The notes beneath the pieces were generated by a model, which was not told the DNA's origin, ran no database searches, and saw only the letters and a list, made by a program, of their open reading frames with translations. Shown one piece after another: positions 1-5,952 of a DNA stretch of 24,101 nucleotides (position 1 is the first letter of the stretch; the number at the start of each line of letters is the position of its first letter). The stretch lies in NCBI GenBank assembly GCA_900754085.1, contig CAAEBO010000035.1, forward strand, positions 1 to 24,101, read 5' to 3'. A program made the translations under genes and the position numbers. This stretch comes from Clostridia bacterium. GTDB taxonomy: Bacteria > Bacillota > Clostridia > TANB77 > CAG-508.

Positions 1-411
1 TATAAATATTGGAACTACTATTATATTATCACCAATATGCAGTTTCCAAACTATTATTGGTATTATTATAGTTAGTATTACTAATATCATATTTATTTTT
101 ATAACTTTATTCTTCAATAATTTTATGTTTTTATTTAATAGTATTGAAATAGTATATTGAATAGTATTGCTTATATTAGAACTAAGTATATTAAATATAC
201 CTGTGTCTATCATTCCGTTAATCGCTGAAAATGTAACTGTTAAAAACTCTGGAATACTTGTTGCTATTCCCGCTATATTTCCTATTGTATGTGACTTTAA
301 GTTTAAATTTTTTCCTAAATTTCTTATTATTGGTACTAATAGATTCTTACTAACCAATACTATAATTAATAATTCTACTATCAGTTTTACAACTTCAAAA
401 AATAAATTCAT
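1..411 (-). CDS. Partial membrane protein resembling cation/Ca2+ exchangers (N-terminal 137 residues)
   Basis: The reading frame is open from an ATG at 411 to the window edge, so the C-terminal part is missing. An AGGAG ribosome-binding site lies 7 nt upstream (419-423). The 137 visible residues are very hydrophobic: a first membrane segment at about 5-30, a second around 43-65 and a third around 107-123. Residues 43-63 contain IAGIATSIPEF followed by a small-residue run, and 73-85 contain IFNILSSNISN. This order matches the alpha-1 repeat of the CaCA (sodium/calcium exchanger) superfamily, where a TS-x-PE motif is followed by a GSNI-x-N motif; the Glu at 55 would be the ion-binding acidic residue. 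It follows the ribosomal operon but is separated by a strong terminator, so it is probably its own unit. Family assignment is by motif recall only; another multi-pass transporter is possible. Confidence 0.55.
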   Translation of the reverse strand, partial: MNLFFEVVKLIVELLIIVLVSKNLLVPIIRNLGKNLNLKSHTIGNIAGIATSIPEFLTVTFSAINGMIDTGIFNILSSNISNTIQYTISILLNKNIKLLKNKVIKINMILVILTIIIPIIVWKLHIGDNIIVVPIFI

Positions 412-463
412 ATATATTCTCCTATATATAAATTATTCTCTTTTTTTAGTAAAATAAACCAGA

Positions 464-492
464 ATTATGCCTAATATTTTTAATAGCTACAA
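464..492 (-). promoter_or_regulatory. Weak candidate promoter for the exchanger-like gene
   Basis: On the minus strand a CATAAT -10 box (464-469) lies 17 nt from TTGTAG (487-492). The -10 differs from consensus at one base, but the -35 matches at only three. It lies downstream of the rplQ terminator and about 50 nt upstream of the start codon, a sensible place for a promoter. In such A+T-rich sequence chance matches are common. Confidence 0.35.
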
Positions 493-531
493 ACTCTTAC
501 TACAATTATTTAAAATAGAAATTTTACTACA

Positions 532-580
532 TAAAAAATACACCTAAAATATTAAGTTATTTCTTAATACTTTAGGTGTA
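532..580 (-). terminator. Rho-independent terminator of the ribosomal superoperon
   Basis: Arms 539-556 and 563-580 form an 18-bp stem in minus-strand RNA with a 6-nt loop. The only non-Watson-Crick position is a G.U wobble (549/570). Six U residues follow (533-538). It starts 14 nt after the rplQ stop codon. The wobble would be an A/C mismatch in plus-strand RNA, and there is no T-run on the plus side, so the terminator serves the ribosomal operon. Confidence 0.92.
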
Positions 581-593
581 TACATATATTAAA

Positions 594-1127
594 TTATTTT
601 AATAATTCTAATATTGCCATTTCTGCAGCGTCACCTTTACGAGGTCCCACTTTAATTATTCTTGTATATCCTCCAACTTTTCCAGCTGTAGAAAATCTTT
701 CAGCTAGTTCTCCAAATAATTTTGCTGGAATATCTATGTTTCTTCCATCTGCATCTTTAACTTTGCAAACTGTGTTCATTATTTTTCTTCTAGCATTTAA
801 TCTTGAAGGCATATCTTTTTGTCTTTTTTCTGTTACTTCTTCCTTAACAACTCTTAAATATTCTTTTCCGTTTTTGCTTTTTACTAGTTCTGTAACTTTA
901 TTTCCATTAGTATCTCTTTTAGCTCTTACTATTTTCTTATCTTCCATTTCGAAGTTATCTTTTTCTTTAATAGCTAAAGCTATTAAACTATTTGCTATAG
1001 CTTGAGTTTCTTTAGCTCTAGCAAGAGTTGTATTTATTTTCTCATTTACTAATAAATCAGTTACTTGTGTTCTTAGCAATGCTTTTCTTTGTGCAGTTGT
1101 TTTTCCTAGTTTTCTATTCTTTGCCAC
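594..1127 (-). CDS. rplQ: 50S ribosomal protein L17 (long form)
   Basis: L17 is a large-subunit protein near the exit-tunnel side of the 50S. The N-terminal RKLGKTTAQRKALL block and the C-terminal GGYTRIIKVGPRKGDAAEMAILEL block are diagnostic. The protein is 177 residues, against about 115-130 in most bacteria; the excess is a charged insert at about 56-106 in front of the SRLNARR motif. I recall similar inserts in clostridial L17, so this is probably a lineage feature and not an assembly artefact. I chose the GTG at 1127 because AGGTG then sits 8 nt upstream and the protein starts MAKNRKLG; an in-frame GTG at 1136 lies too close to that site. It is the last gene of the operon, directly after rpoA. 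Confidence 0.96.
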   Translation of the reverse strand: MAKNRKLGKTTAQRKALLRTQVTDLLVNEKINTTLARAKETQAIANSLIALAIKEKDNFEMEDKKIVRAKRDTNGNKVTELVKSKNGKEYLRVVKEEVTEKRQKDMPSRLNARRKIMNTVCKVKDADGRNIDIPAKLFGELAERFSTAGKVGGYTRIIKVGPRKGDAAEMAILELLK

Positions 1128-1152
1128 TTCTTTCACACCTTTCTAATTTATT

Positions 1153-2097
1153 TTAATCATCATCTGGCGCAAAGTCTAATCCTAATGAATGTAGCTTATT
1201 TGTTACTTCATCTAATGACTTCTTACCTAAATTTCTTACTTTCATCATTTCTGACTGAGTTTTATTTACTAAATCTTCTACTGTTACAATACCAGCTCTT
1301 TTTAAACAGTTAAATGAACGAACAGAAAGTTCTAAATCTTCTATTGTCATTTCTAATACTTTTTCTTTCTTAGATTCTTCTTTTTCTACCATTACTTGAG
1401 TATTTTTTGCAGCTTCTGATAAATCTATAAATAGTTCTAAATGTCCAGTCATAACTTTAGCAGCTAAGCTAAGAGCTTCATATGGTTTTAAGCTACCATC
1501 TGTCCATACTTCTATTACTAATTTATCAAAGTCTACCATTTGTCCAACTCTAGTATTTTCTACTGAATAGTTTACTTTCTTTACTGGTGTATATATTGAA
1601 TCTATTGGAAGTACAGATATATCTTGTCCTTCTTTTTTGTTTTGTTCTGCAGTATTATATCCTCTTCCTGTATTAACTGTCATTTCAATAACTAAATGTC
1701 CACCTTCTGAAACTGTTGCAATATGTAAGTCTTTATTTAAAACTTCTACAACACCATCTGTTATTATATCTCCAGCTGTAACTTCTCCTTCTTTTGCATC
1801 AATTCTAATAACTCTCTCTTCATTTCCATCCATTTTTAGACGAACATCTTTCAAGTTAACAATAAGTTCTGGCACGTCTTCCACTACATTTGGAATTGTA
1901 GAGAATTCATGTAAAACACCTTCTATTTTAATACTTGTAATTGCTGTTCCTGGTAAAGAAGAAAGTAATATTCTTCTTAACGAATTACCTATTGTTACAC
2001 CATATCCACGTTCTAATGGTTCACAAACGAATTTAGAATAATTTCTTTTTTCATCAACTTCCAAGCATTGTATGTCTGGCTTTTCAAATTCAATCAT
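1153..2097 (-). CDS. rpoA: DNA-directed RNA polymerase subunit alpha
   Basis: Alpha dimerises to seed assembly of RNA polymerase and contacts UP elements and activators through its C-terminal domain. The 314 residues are of normal length. The N-terminal domain carries the conserved GYGVTIGNSLRRILLSSLPG block (32-51) used in dimerisation and beta binding. A charged linker of about 232-246 leads to the C-terminal helix-hairpin-helix domain, with LELSVRSFNCLKRAGI and VRNLGKKSLDE motifs. The site AGGAGG lies 5 nt before the ATG. Its position between rpsD and rplQ is the standard alpha-operon order. Confidence 0.98.
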   Translation of the reverse strand: MIEFEKPDIQCLEVDEKRNYSKFVCEPLERGYGVTIGNSLRRILLSSLPGTAITSIKIEGVLHEFSTIPNVVEDVPELIVNLKDVRLKMDGNEERVIRIDAKEGEVTAGDIITDGVVEVLNKDLHIATVSEGGHLVIEMTVNTGRGYNTAEQNKKEGQDISVLPIDSIYTPVKKVNYSVENTRVGQMVDFDKLVIEVWTDGSLKPYEALSLAAKVMTGHLELFIDLSEAAKNTQVMVEKEESKKEKVLEMTIEDLELSVRSFNCLKRAGIVTVEDLVNKTQSEMMKVRNLGKKSLDEVTNKLHSLGLDFAPDDD

Positions 2098-2168
2098 ATT
2101 TACCTCCTAATAGAGTTGCATTGGTATAGCAACCTTTAAAATATTTACCACTTCGTTATGGTGTCCTA
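2098..2168. other. rpsD-rpoA spacer with small hairpin
   Basis: This 71-nt spacer has no reading frame. In minus-strand RNA, GUUGC and GCAAC (2115-2119 and 2129-2133) can form a 5-bp hairpin with a 9-nt loop, ending about 13 nt before the rpoA ribosome-binding site. It is too small to be convincing on its own. Confidence 0.3.
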
Positions 2169-2795
2169 TTATTTTGAGTAAAGTTCTACTATTAAATGCT
2201 CTTCTACTGGTAAATCAATATCTGCTCTTGATGCTAATCTAACTACTTTACCTGTTAAATTGTCAAAATCTCTTTCTAACCAATCTGGAGTAGGTCTACT
2301 TGTATTTTCTTCTATATTAGCTTTAATTGTAGCATTATCTTTCTTAATTTCTCTTACAGAAATTACATCTCCTGGTTTTACTAAATATGATGGTATATCA
2401 CATTTTTTACCATTTACATCAAATTGTGAATGATTTACAAATTGTCTAGCTTGTGCTCTTGAAGAAGCAAATCCTAATCTGTATACAACGTTATCTAATC
2501 TGCTTTCTAATATTGTTAATAATTCTTCACCTGTAATTCCTTTTTTGTTTGAAGCCATTTTAAAATATTTTCTGAATTGTTTTTCTCCAACTCCATAATA
2601 CATTTTTGTTTTTTGTTTTTCTCTTAATTGTGTACCATATTCAGAAAGTTTATTTCTTTTTTGACCATGTTCTCCTGGTCCGTAGTTTCTTCTTGCGATA
2701 CTACATTTTTCTGAATAACATCTGCTACCTTTTAAGAATAATTTTTGACCTTCTCTGCGGCATATACGGCATTGTTCATCTTTATATCTTGCCAT
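2169..2795 (-). CDS. rpsD: 30S ribosomal protein S4, zinc-binding form
   Basis: S4 is a primary 16S rRNA binder that nucleates 30S body assembly, and in several bacteria it also represses its own operon. The 208 residues have normal length. Four cysteines at 9, 12, 26 and 31 (C-x2-C, C-x4-C) mark the zinc-binding N-terminus found in many Clostridia and in Thermus but lost in E. coli. The RRNYGPGEHGQ segment follows, and the S4 RNA-binding fold lies around 98-160 (LDNVVYRLGFASSRAQARQ). The gene sits between rpsK and rpoA, unlike in Bacillus subtilis where rpsD is a separate unit, so S4 could regulate this operon in cis; that is inference. Confidence 0.98.
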   Translation of the reverse strand: MARYKDEQCRICRREGQKLFLKGSRCYSEKCSIARRNYGPGEHGQKRNKLSEYGTQLREKQKTKMYYGVGEKQFRKYFKMASNKKGITGEELLTILESRLDNVVYRLGFASSRAQARQFVNHSQFDVNGKKCDIPSYLVKPGDVISVREIKKDNATIKANIEENTSRPTPDWLERDFDNLTGKVVRLASRADIDLPVEEHLIVELYSK

Positions 2796-2836
2796 TTGTC
2801 TTTTACACCTCTTCTTTCAAATTTATTATTTCTTAA

Positions 2837-3235
2837 TTATACTCTTCTTCTTTTTGGTGGTCTACAACCATTGTGTGGTATTGGTGTTACATCTTTGATG
2901 CTGCTTATTTCTAATCCTGTTGTTTGAAGTGATCTTATTGCAGCTTCTCTACCAGAACCTGGTCCTTTAACAAAAACATCAACTGTTTTTAAACCATGTT
3001 CCATAGCTTTTTTTGCTGCTGTTTCTGCAACTTCTCCTGCAGCAAATGGTGTGCTTTTTCTAGAACCTTTAAATCCTAAACCTCCAGCACTTGCCCAAGA
3101 TATAACGTTACCTTTAACGTCTGTAATTGTAACTATTGTATTGTTAAAACTAGAGTGAATGTGAGCTGAACCTTTTTCTATGTTTTTTCTATCTCTTCTT
3201 CTAGTTACTGTCTTTTTTGTTACATTTTTAGCCAT
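2837..3235 (-). CDS. rpsK: 30S ribosomal protein S11
   Basis: S11 lies on the 30S platform and lines the mRNA exit channel near the E site. The 132-residue product carries IHSSFNNTIVTITD and the SSIKDVTPIPHNGCRPPKRRRV C-terminus, both diagnostic. The N-terminus is basic (KKTVTRRRDRKN). A GGGAGG ribosome-binding site precedes the ATG. It lies 44 nt after rpsM and 41 nt before rpsD in standard alpha-operon order. Nothing in the sequence is abnormal. Confidence 0.98.
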   Translation of the reverse strand: MAKNVTKKTVTRRRDRKNIEKGSAHIHSSFNNTIVTITDVKGNVISWASAGGLGFKGSRKSTPFAAGEVAETAAKKAMEHGLKTVDVFVKGPGSGREAAIRSLQTTGLEISSIKDVTPIPHNGCRPPKRRRV

Positions 3236-3279
3236 CTTCTAGCTTACCTCCCTTTTTTATACTCTTTCGAGCCTAAAAA

Positions 3280-3648
3280 TTATTTCTTTTTGCTTACTAA
3301 TTTTCTAGGACCTTTTCTTGTACGAGCATTAGTTTTAGTTCTTTGTCCTCTTACTGGAAGACCTCTTCTATGTCTTAATCCTCTATAGCATCCTATTTCT
3401 GTAAGTCTTTTAATGTTTAATGCAACTTCTCTTCTTAAATCTCCTTCTAATAGTAGGTGATTTGTGTCAATTGCTTTTCTAATTGCTTGTACTTGTTCTT
3501 CTGTTAAATCTTTTACTCTAGTATCTGGATTTACCTCTGCTTCTTTTAATAATTTTTGTGATGTTGAAAGACCAATTCCATAAATATATGTTAATCCAAC
3601 TTCTACTCTTTTTTCTCTTGGTAAATCTATTCCTGATATACGAGCCAT
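3280..3648 (-). CDS. rpsM: 30S ribosomal protein S13
   Basis: S13 sits in the 30S head, contacts 16S rRNA and the P-site tRNA, and forms bridges with L5. The 122-residue sequence begins MARISGIDLPREKRVEVGLTYIYGIG and ends in the basic tail NARTRKGPRKLVSKKK; YRGLRHRRGLPVRGQRTKTNAR is the family hallmark. GGAGGTG precedes the ATG by 8 nt. The upstream spacer (156 nt after rpmJ) is long and holds a bulged hairpin listed separately, so its translation may be controlled by that structure. Confidence 0.98.
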   Translation of the reverse strand: MARISGIDLPREKRVEVGLTYIYGIGLSTSQKLLKEAEVNPDTRVKDLTEEQVQAIRKAIDTNHLLLEGDLRREVALNIKRLTEIGCYRGLRHRRGLPVRGQRTKTNARTRKGPRKLVSKKK

Positions 3649-3702
3649 AAAATTGCACCTCCAAATTTTTTTGTTTTTTATGTATTAAGATTTATATATG
3701 AA

Positions 3703-3750
3703 CACAAATTTGATAAAGAGACATTCTCTTCAGCCGCTACCATTTTTGTG
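3703..3750 (-). promoter_or_regulatory. Bulged hairpin in the rpmJ-rpsM spacer, possible cis-regulatory RNA
   Basis: In minus-strand RNA three stems nest: CACAAA/UUUGUG (3745-3750 with 3703-3708), a 3x3 internal loop, GGUA/UAUC (3738-3741 with 3712-3715), a 7-nt one-sided bulge GCGGCUG (3731-3737), and AAGAGA/UCUCUU (3725-3730 with 3716-3721) closed by a 3-nt loop. One pair of the middle stem is a G.U that only pairs in the minus-strand transcript. The GC-rich bulge stands out in A+T-rich surroundings. The structure ends 55 nt before the rpsM start, where alpha-operon autoregulation by S4 acts in E. coli. The structure is my reading; the regulator is inferred. Confidence 0.5.
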
Positions 3751-3804
3751 CTTATACCATAGGATTAATAATTGCTTTAACAATTATTCTTAAGTTTTAC
3801 TTAA

Positions 3805-3918
3805 TTATCCTTGTCTTTGTTTGTGTTTAGGGTTTTCACAAATAACTCTAACAACACCTTTTCTTTTAATAACCTTGCACTTTGGGCATATAGGTTTTAC
3901 TGATGCTCTAACTTTCAT
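3805..3918 (-). CDS. rpmJ: 50S ribosomal protein L36, zinc-binding form
   Basis: L36 is the smallest bacterial ribosomal protein and stabilises 23S rRNA near the L7/L12 stalk base. The 37-residue sequence MKVRASVKPICPKCKVIKRK... has the full zinc site: Cys11, Cys14, Cys27 and His32. Its length equals the family standard. AGGAGGTG lies 7 nt upstream of the ATG. It is flanked by two unusually long, hairpin-bearing spacers, 128 nt from infA and 156 nt to rpsM. Confidence 0.97.
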   Translation of the reverse strand: MKVRASVKPICPKCKVIKRKGVVRVICENPKHKQRQG

Positions 3919-3936
3919 TTGATACACCTCCTGTTA

Positions 3937-4031
3937 TTACTCATTTTATACATTTACTGAGCAATTATGAAGCGTGAAATCAAATGTACTATTATATTAT
4001 TTATAATGCACATCTCATTTCACACTTCATA
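3937..4031 (-). promoter_or_regulatory. Tandem hairpins in the infA-rpmJ spacer
   Basis: Two stem-loops lie back to back in minus-strand RNA. The larger pairs 4017-4031 with 3966-3980 over 15 bp including one U.G. Its interior can pair further: AGAUGU/ACAUUU, then about 8 bp around a bulged A, giving a stem of nearly 30 bp with an AAUAA loop. The smaller pairs UUGCUCA (3958-3964) with UGAGUAA (3937-3943), 7 bp including one G.U. Both wobbles are C/A mismatches on the plus strand, so the pairing is specific to the transcript. No U-run follows, so these are not simple terminators; the second ends just before the rpmJ ribosome-binding site. Confidence 0.6.
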
Positions 4032-4046
4032 GCCTAATAAATAGGA

Positions 4047-4265
4047 TTATTTAGCTCTCCATGTTATTCTACCTCTATTTAAATCATATGGTGATAATTC
4101 TACTTTTACTTTATCACCTGGTAATATTTTTATATAGTTCATTCTAAGCTTTCCTGAAATATGTGCTAATATTTGATGCCCATTTTCAAGTTCTACTTTA
4201 AAATTAGTATTTGGTAGTGTTTCTACAACAACTCCCTCTACTTCTATTACATCTTCTTTTGCCAA
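4047..4265 (-). CDS. infA: Translation initiation factor IF-1
   Basis: IF-1 binds the 30S A site during initiation and helps IF-2 and IF-3 select the start codon. The 72-residue product is a single OB fold of normal length, beginning MAKEDVIEVEGVVVETLPN with the hallmark HISGKLRMNYIKILPGDKVKVELSPYDLNRGRITWR. The start is TTG at 4265, with AGGAGGG about 8 nt upstream and no better ATG. A near-consensus promoter lies 54 nt upstream, inside the end of map. The KOW-domain gene often seen between map and infA in Clostridia is absent. Confidence 0.98.
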   Translation of the reverse strand: MAKEDVIEVEGVVVETLPNTNFKVELENGHQILAHISGKLRMNYIKILPGDKVKVELSPYDLNRGRITWRAK

Positions 4266-4318
4266 ATTTATTCCCTCCTGAATAATTTAAACATTAATTA
4301 ACTATAAATAGCTAATAT

Positions 4319-4347
4319 AGTATACAATATTTTTACAGCAAAGTCAA
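4319..4347 (-). promoter_or_regulatory. Internal promoter upstream of infA
   Basis: On the minus strand TTGACT (4342-4347) and TATACT (4319-4324) are exactly 17 nt apart, each one base from the sigma-A consensus. The -35 lies in the last codons of map. It should drive infA-rpmJ-rpsM-rpsK-rpsD-rpoA-rplQ independently of the S10 promoter, with transcription starting near 4312. Confidence 0.75.
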
Positions 4348-5103
4348 GATTTTTGGCTCTTTTTCTGTAATTAAAATTGTATTTTCATAATGTGCAGCTC
4401 TTGTTCCATCTTCTGTTATAATTCCCCAACCATCATCTAGTTCTAGTATGTTTGGTTTTCCTGCTATTACCATAGGTTCTATTGCTAATGTCATTCCAGG
4501 CTCTAATCTAGGTCCTCTTCCGGCTTTTCCATAGTTTGGTATACCTGGATCTTCATGCATTTCCCTTCCAATTCCATGTCCTTGGAATTCTCTTACTACC
4601 GAGAAACCATTTTTTGCAACAAATTCTCCTATAGCGTGTGAAACATCGCCTAATCTATTTCCTTTTTTTGCATATTTTATACCCTCAAAAAAAGCTTGTT
4701 TAGTAATATCTATTAACTTTTGGCTTGCTTTGTCTATTTTTCCTACTGCATATGTTCTAGCACAGTCACCATTAAATCCATCTTTGTAAGCAACTAAATC
4801 TACACTTACAATGTCCCCTTCTTTTAAGATTTCTCTTTTTGAAGGAATTCCATGAATTACAACATCATTTACAGAACTACAGATACTTGCTGGAAAATCT
4901 GGAATGCCTTCCACTCCACTTGGATATCCTTTTTCTGCTGGAATTGCACCATTTTTTCTCATTGTTTCTTCTGCAATTTTATCTAGCTCATATGTTGTAA
5001 TTCCTGGTCTTATTGCTTCTTCCACTGCTTTTTGTGCAAGAAAAGCAACTCTGCATGCTTCTTTCATCTTTTCTATTTCTTTGGCTGATTTTATATATAT
5101 CAT
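4333..5103 (-). CDS. map: Methionine aminopeptidase, type I
   Basis: The enzyme removes the initiator methionine from nascent proteins after deformylation. The 256-residue chain has all dinuclear metal ligands: Asp102 (SVDLVAYKDGF), Asp113 (NGDCARTY), His176 (GHGIGREMHE), Glu209 (AIEPM) and Glu240 (YENT), with the supporting histidines His84 and His183. There is no N-terminal zinc-finger extension, which fits the short bacterial type Ia. It begins 13 nt after adk, the usual pairing in this cluster. The final codons contain the -35 box of the infA promoter. Confidence 0.98.
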   Translation of the reverse strand: MIYIKSAKEIEKMKEACRVAFLAQKAVEEAIRPGITTYELDKIAEETMRKNGAIPAEKGYPSGVEGIPDFPASICSSVNDVVIHGIPSKREILKEGDIVSVDLVAYKDGFNGDCARTYAVGKIDKASQKLIDITKQAFFEGIKYAKKGNRLGDVSHAIGEFVAKNGFSVVREFQGHGIGREMHEDPGIPNYGKAGRGPRLEPGMTLAIEPMVIAGKPNILELDDGWGIITEDGTRAAHYENTILITEKEPKILTLL

Positions 5104-5116
5104 TTATATTACTTCC

Positions 5117-5782
5117 TTATCTATTTTCATTATAATTTTTTAGCCATTCAGATACCATTTCTTCTGTTATATTTACATTAGCATGTAATTTTACTTTATA
5201 TAGTAATCCTTTTTCCTCGTAATATTCTATAAGTTCTTTAGATTGTTCATGATATACTTTTAATCGTTCAGTTATTGTTTCTTCATTATCATCTTTTCTT
5301 TGAATTAATTTGCTTCCACAAATATCACATACATCTTCTGCTTTTGGTTTCTTATATTCTAAGTTATAAATTGCACCACATTCTTTGTTTGAACAAATTC
5401 TTCTTTTTACTGTTCTATATATAATGTCTTTATCTGGTATATCTAAGAATAATACTAAATCTACTTTTTCATTTTGTCCTTCTAACATTTCTTCTAATGC
5501 TTCTGCTTGTTTTTTATTTCTTGGAAATCCATCAAATACTACACCAGATCCATTTTTTAATTCATTAACTTTACCTTTTAACATATTAATAGTTATTTCG
5601 TCTGGTACTAAATTTCCCTTGTTCATATATTCTTGTGCTTTTTTTCCTAGTTCTGTCTCTTTTTTTATTTCTTCTCTAAACATATCACCTGTTGCAATAT
5701 GTCCTATATTTTGTGTTCTTTCTAATAAATTTGATACTGTTCCTTTTCCACTACCTGGTCCACCTAATAAAACAATATTCAT
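5117..5782 (-). CDS. adk: Adenylate kinase, zinc-containing lid
   Basis: Adk interconverts ATP + AMP and 2 ADP. The 221-residue protein starts MNIVLLGGPGSGKGT (P-loop at 7-15), followed by TGD (31-33), the AMP-binding DGFPR (84-88) and a long LID domain. Four cysteines at 130, 135, 152 and 155 form the structural zinc site typical of Gram-positive adenylate kinases; the first pair is spaced C-x4-C instead of the more usual C-x2-C. The frame stays open 20 codons further upstream, but the P-loop position and a GGGAG site near 5790 support the ATG at 5782. An inverted repeat and a possible promoter lie just upstream. Confidence 0.97.
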   Translation of the reverse strand: MNIVLLGGPGSGKGTVSNLLERTQNIGHIATGDMFREEIKKETELGKKAQEYMNKGNLVPDEITINMLKGKVNELKNGSGVVFDGFPRNKKQAEALEEMLEGQNEKVDLVLFLDIPDKDIIYRTVKRRICSNKECGAIYNLEYKKPKAEDVCDICGSKLIQRKDDNEETITERLKVYHEQSKELIEYYEEKGLLYKVKLHANVNITEEMVSEWLKNYNENR

Positions 5783-5816
5783 TATTTTCACTCCCATCTT
5801 TTTTCTTATGCAAATA

Positions 5817-5859
5817 TTATTTTTTAAATATATACACCACATATATATTTAAAAAATAA
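5817..5859. repeat. Perfect 18-bp inverted repeat upstream of adk
   Basis: Arms 5817-5834 and 5842-5859 are exact reverse complements separated by CACCACA. Both arms are nearly pure A+T. No U-run follows on the minus strand, so it is not a terminator. Its right arm contains the -10 hexamer of a candidate adk promoter, so it could be an operator, or a transcript hairpin if transcription starts further upstream. Confidence 0.75.
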
Positions 5860-5869
5860 CAATTGACAA
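5842..5869 (-). promoter_or_regulatory. Candidate adk-map promoter
   Basis: TTGTCA (5864-5869) and TATATA (5842-5847) are 16 nt apart on the minus strand, each one or two bases from consensus. Transcription would start within the loop of the inverted repeat, about 50 nt before adk. The same -35 area reads TTGACA on the plus strand (5863-5868) with TATAAT boxes 14 and 20 nt away, so the direction is uncertain. Confidence 0.35.
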
Positions 5870-5904
5870 GTCCTTCTGTTGCTATAATTATAATTTAATT
5901 GCAT

Positions 5905-5938
5905 GGGCACGACTTTTTATACTTTTTAAGTCGTACCC
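5905..5938 (-). promoter_or_regulatory. GC-rich hairpin after secY
   Basis: In minus-strand RNA GGGUACGACUU (5928-5938) pairs with AAGUCGUGCCC (5905-5915) over 11 bp with one U.G wobble and a 12-nt loop. It lies 14 nt after the secY stop codon. The wobble works only in the minus transcript. It lacks a U-run, since AUGCAAUUAAAUU follows, so it may be a weak terminator, an mRNA 3'-end stabiliser or a processing site. Confidence 0.6.
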
Positions 5939-5952
5939 TGATACAATAAATT

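Noticed and set aside
167..457. Plus-strand frame of 96 codons at the left end
   Set aside because: The minus strand here encodes the exchanger-like membrane protein with a good AGGAG site and recognisable motif; the plus-strand frame has no such support.
1637..2041. Plus-strand frame of 134 codons
   Set aside because: Antisense to the conserved N-terminal domain of rpoA, with no start signal.
5385..5852. Plus-strand frame of 155 codons
   Set aside because: It is antisense to adk and its leader; composition is that of a shadow frame, and no start signal is visible.
5863..5888. Plus-strand TTGACA with TATAAT boxes in the secY-adk spacer
   Set aside because: Spacings of 14 or 20 nt are poor for sigma-A, and no plus-strand gene follows; kept only as a remark about possible antisense RNA.
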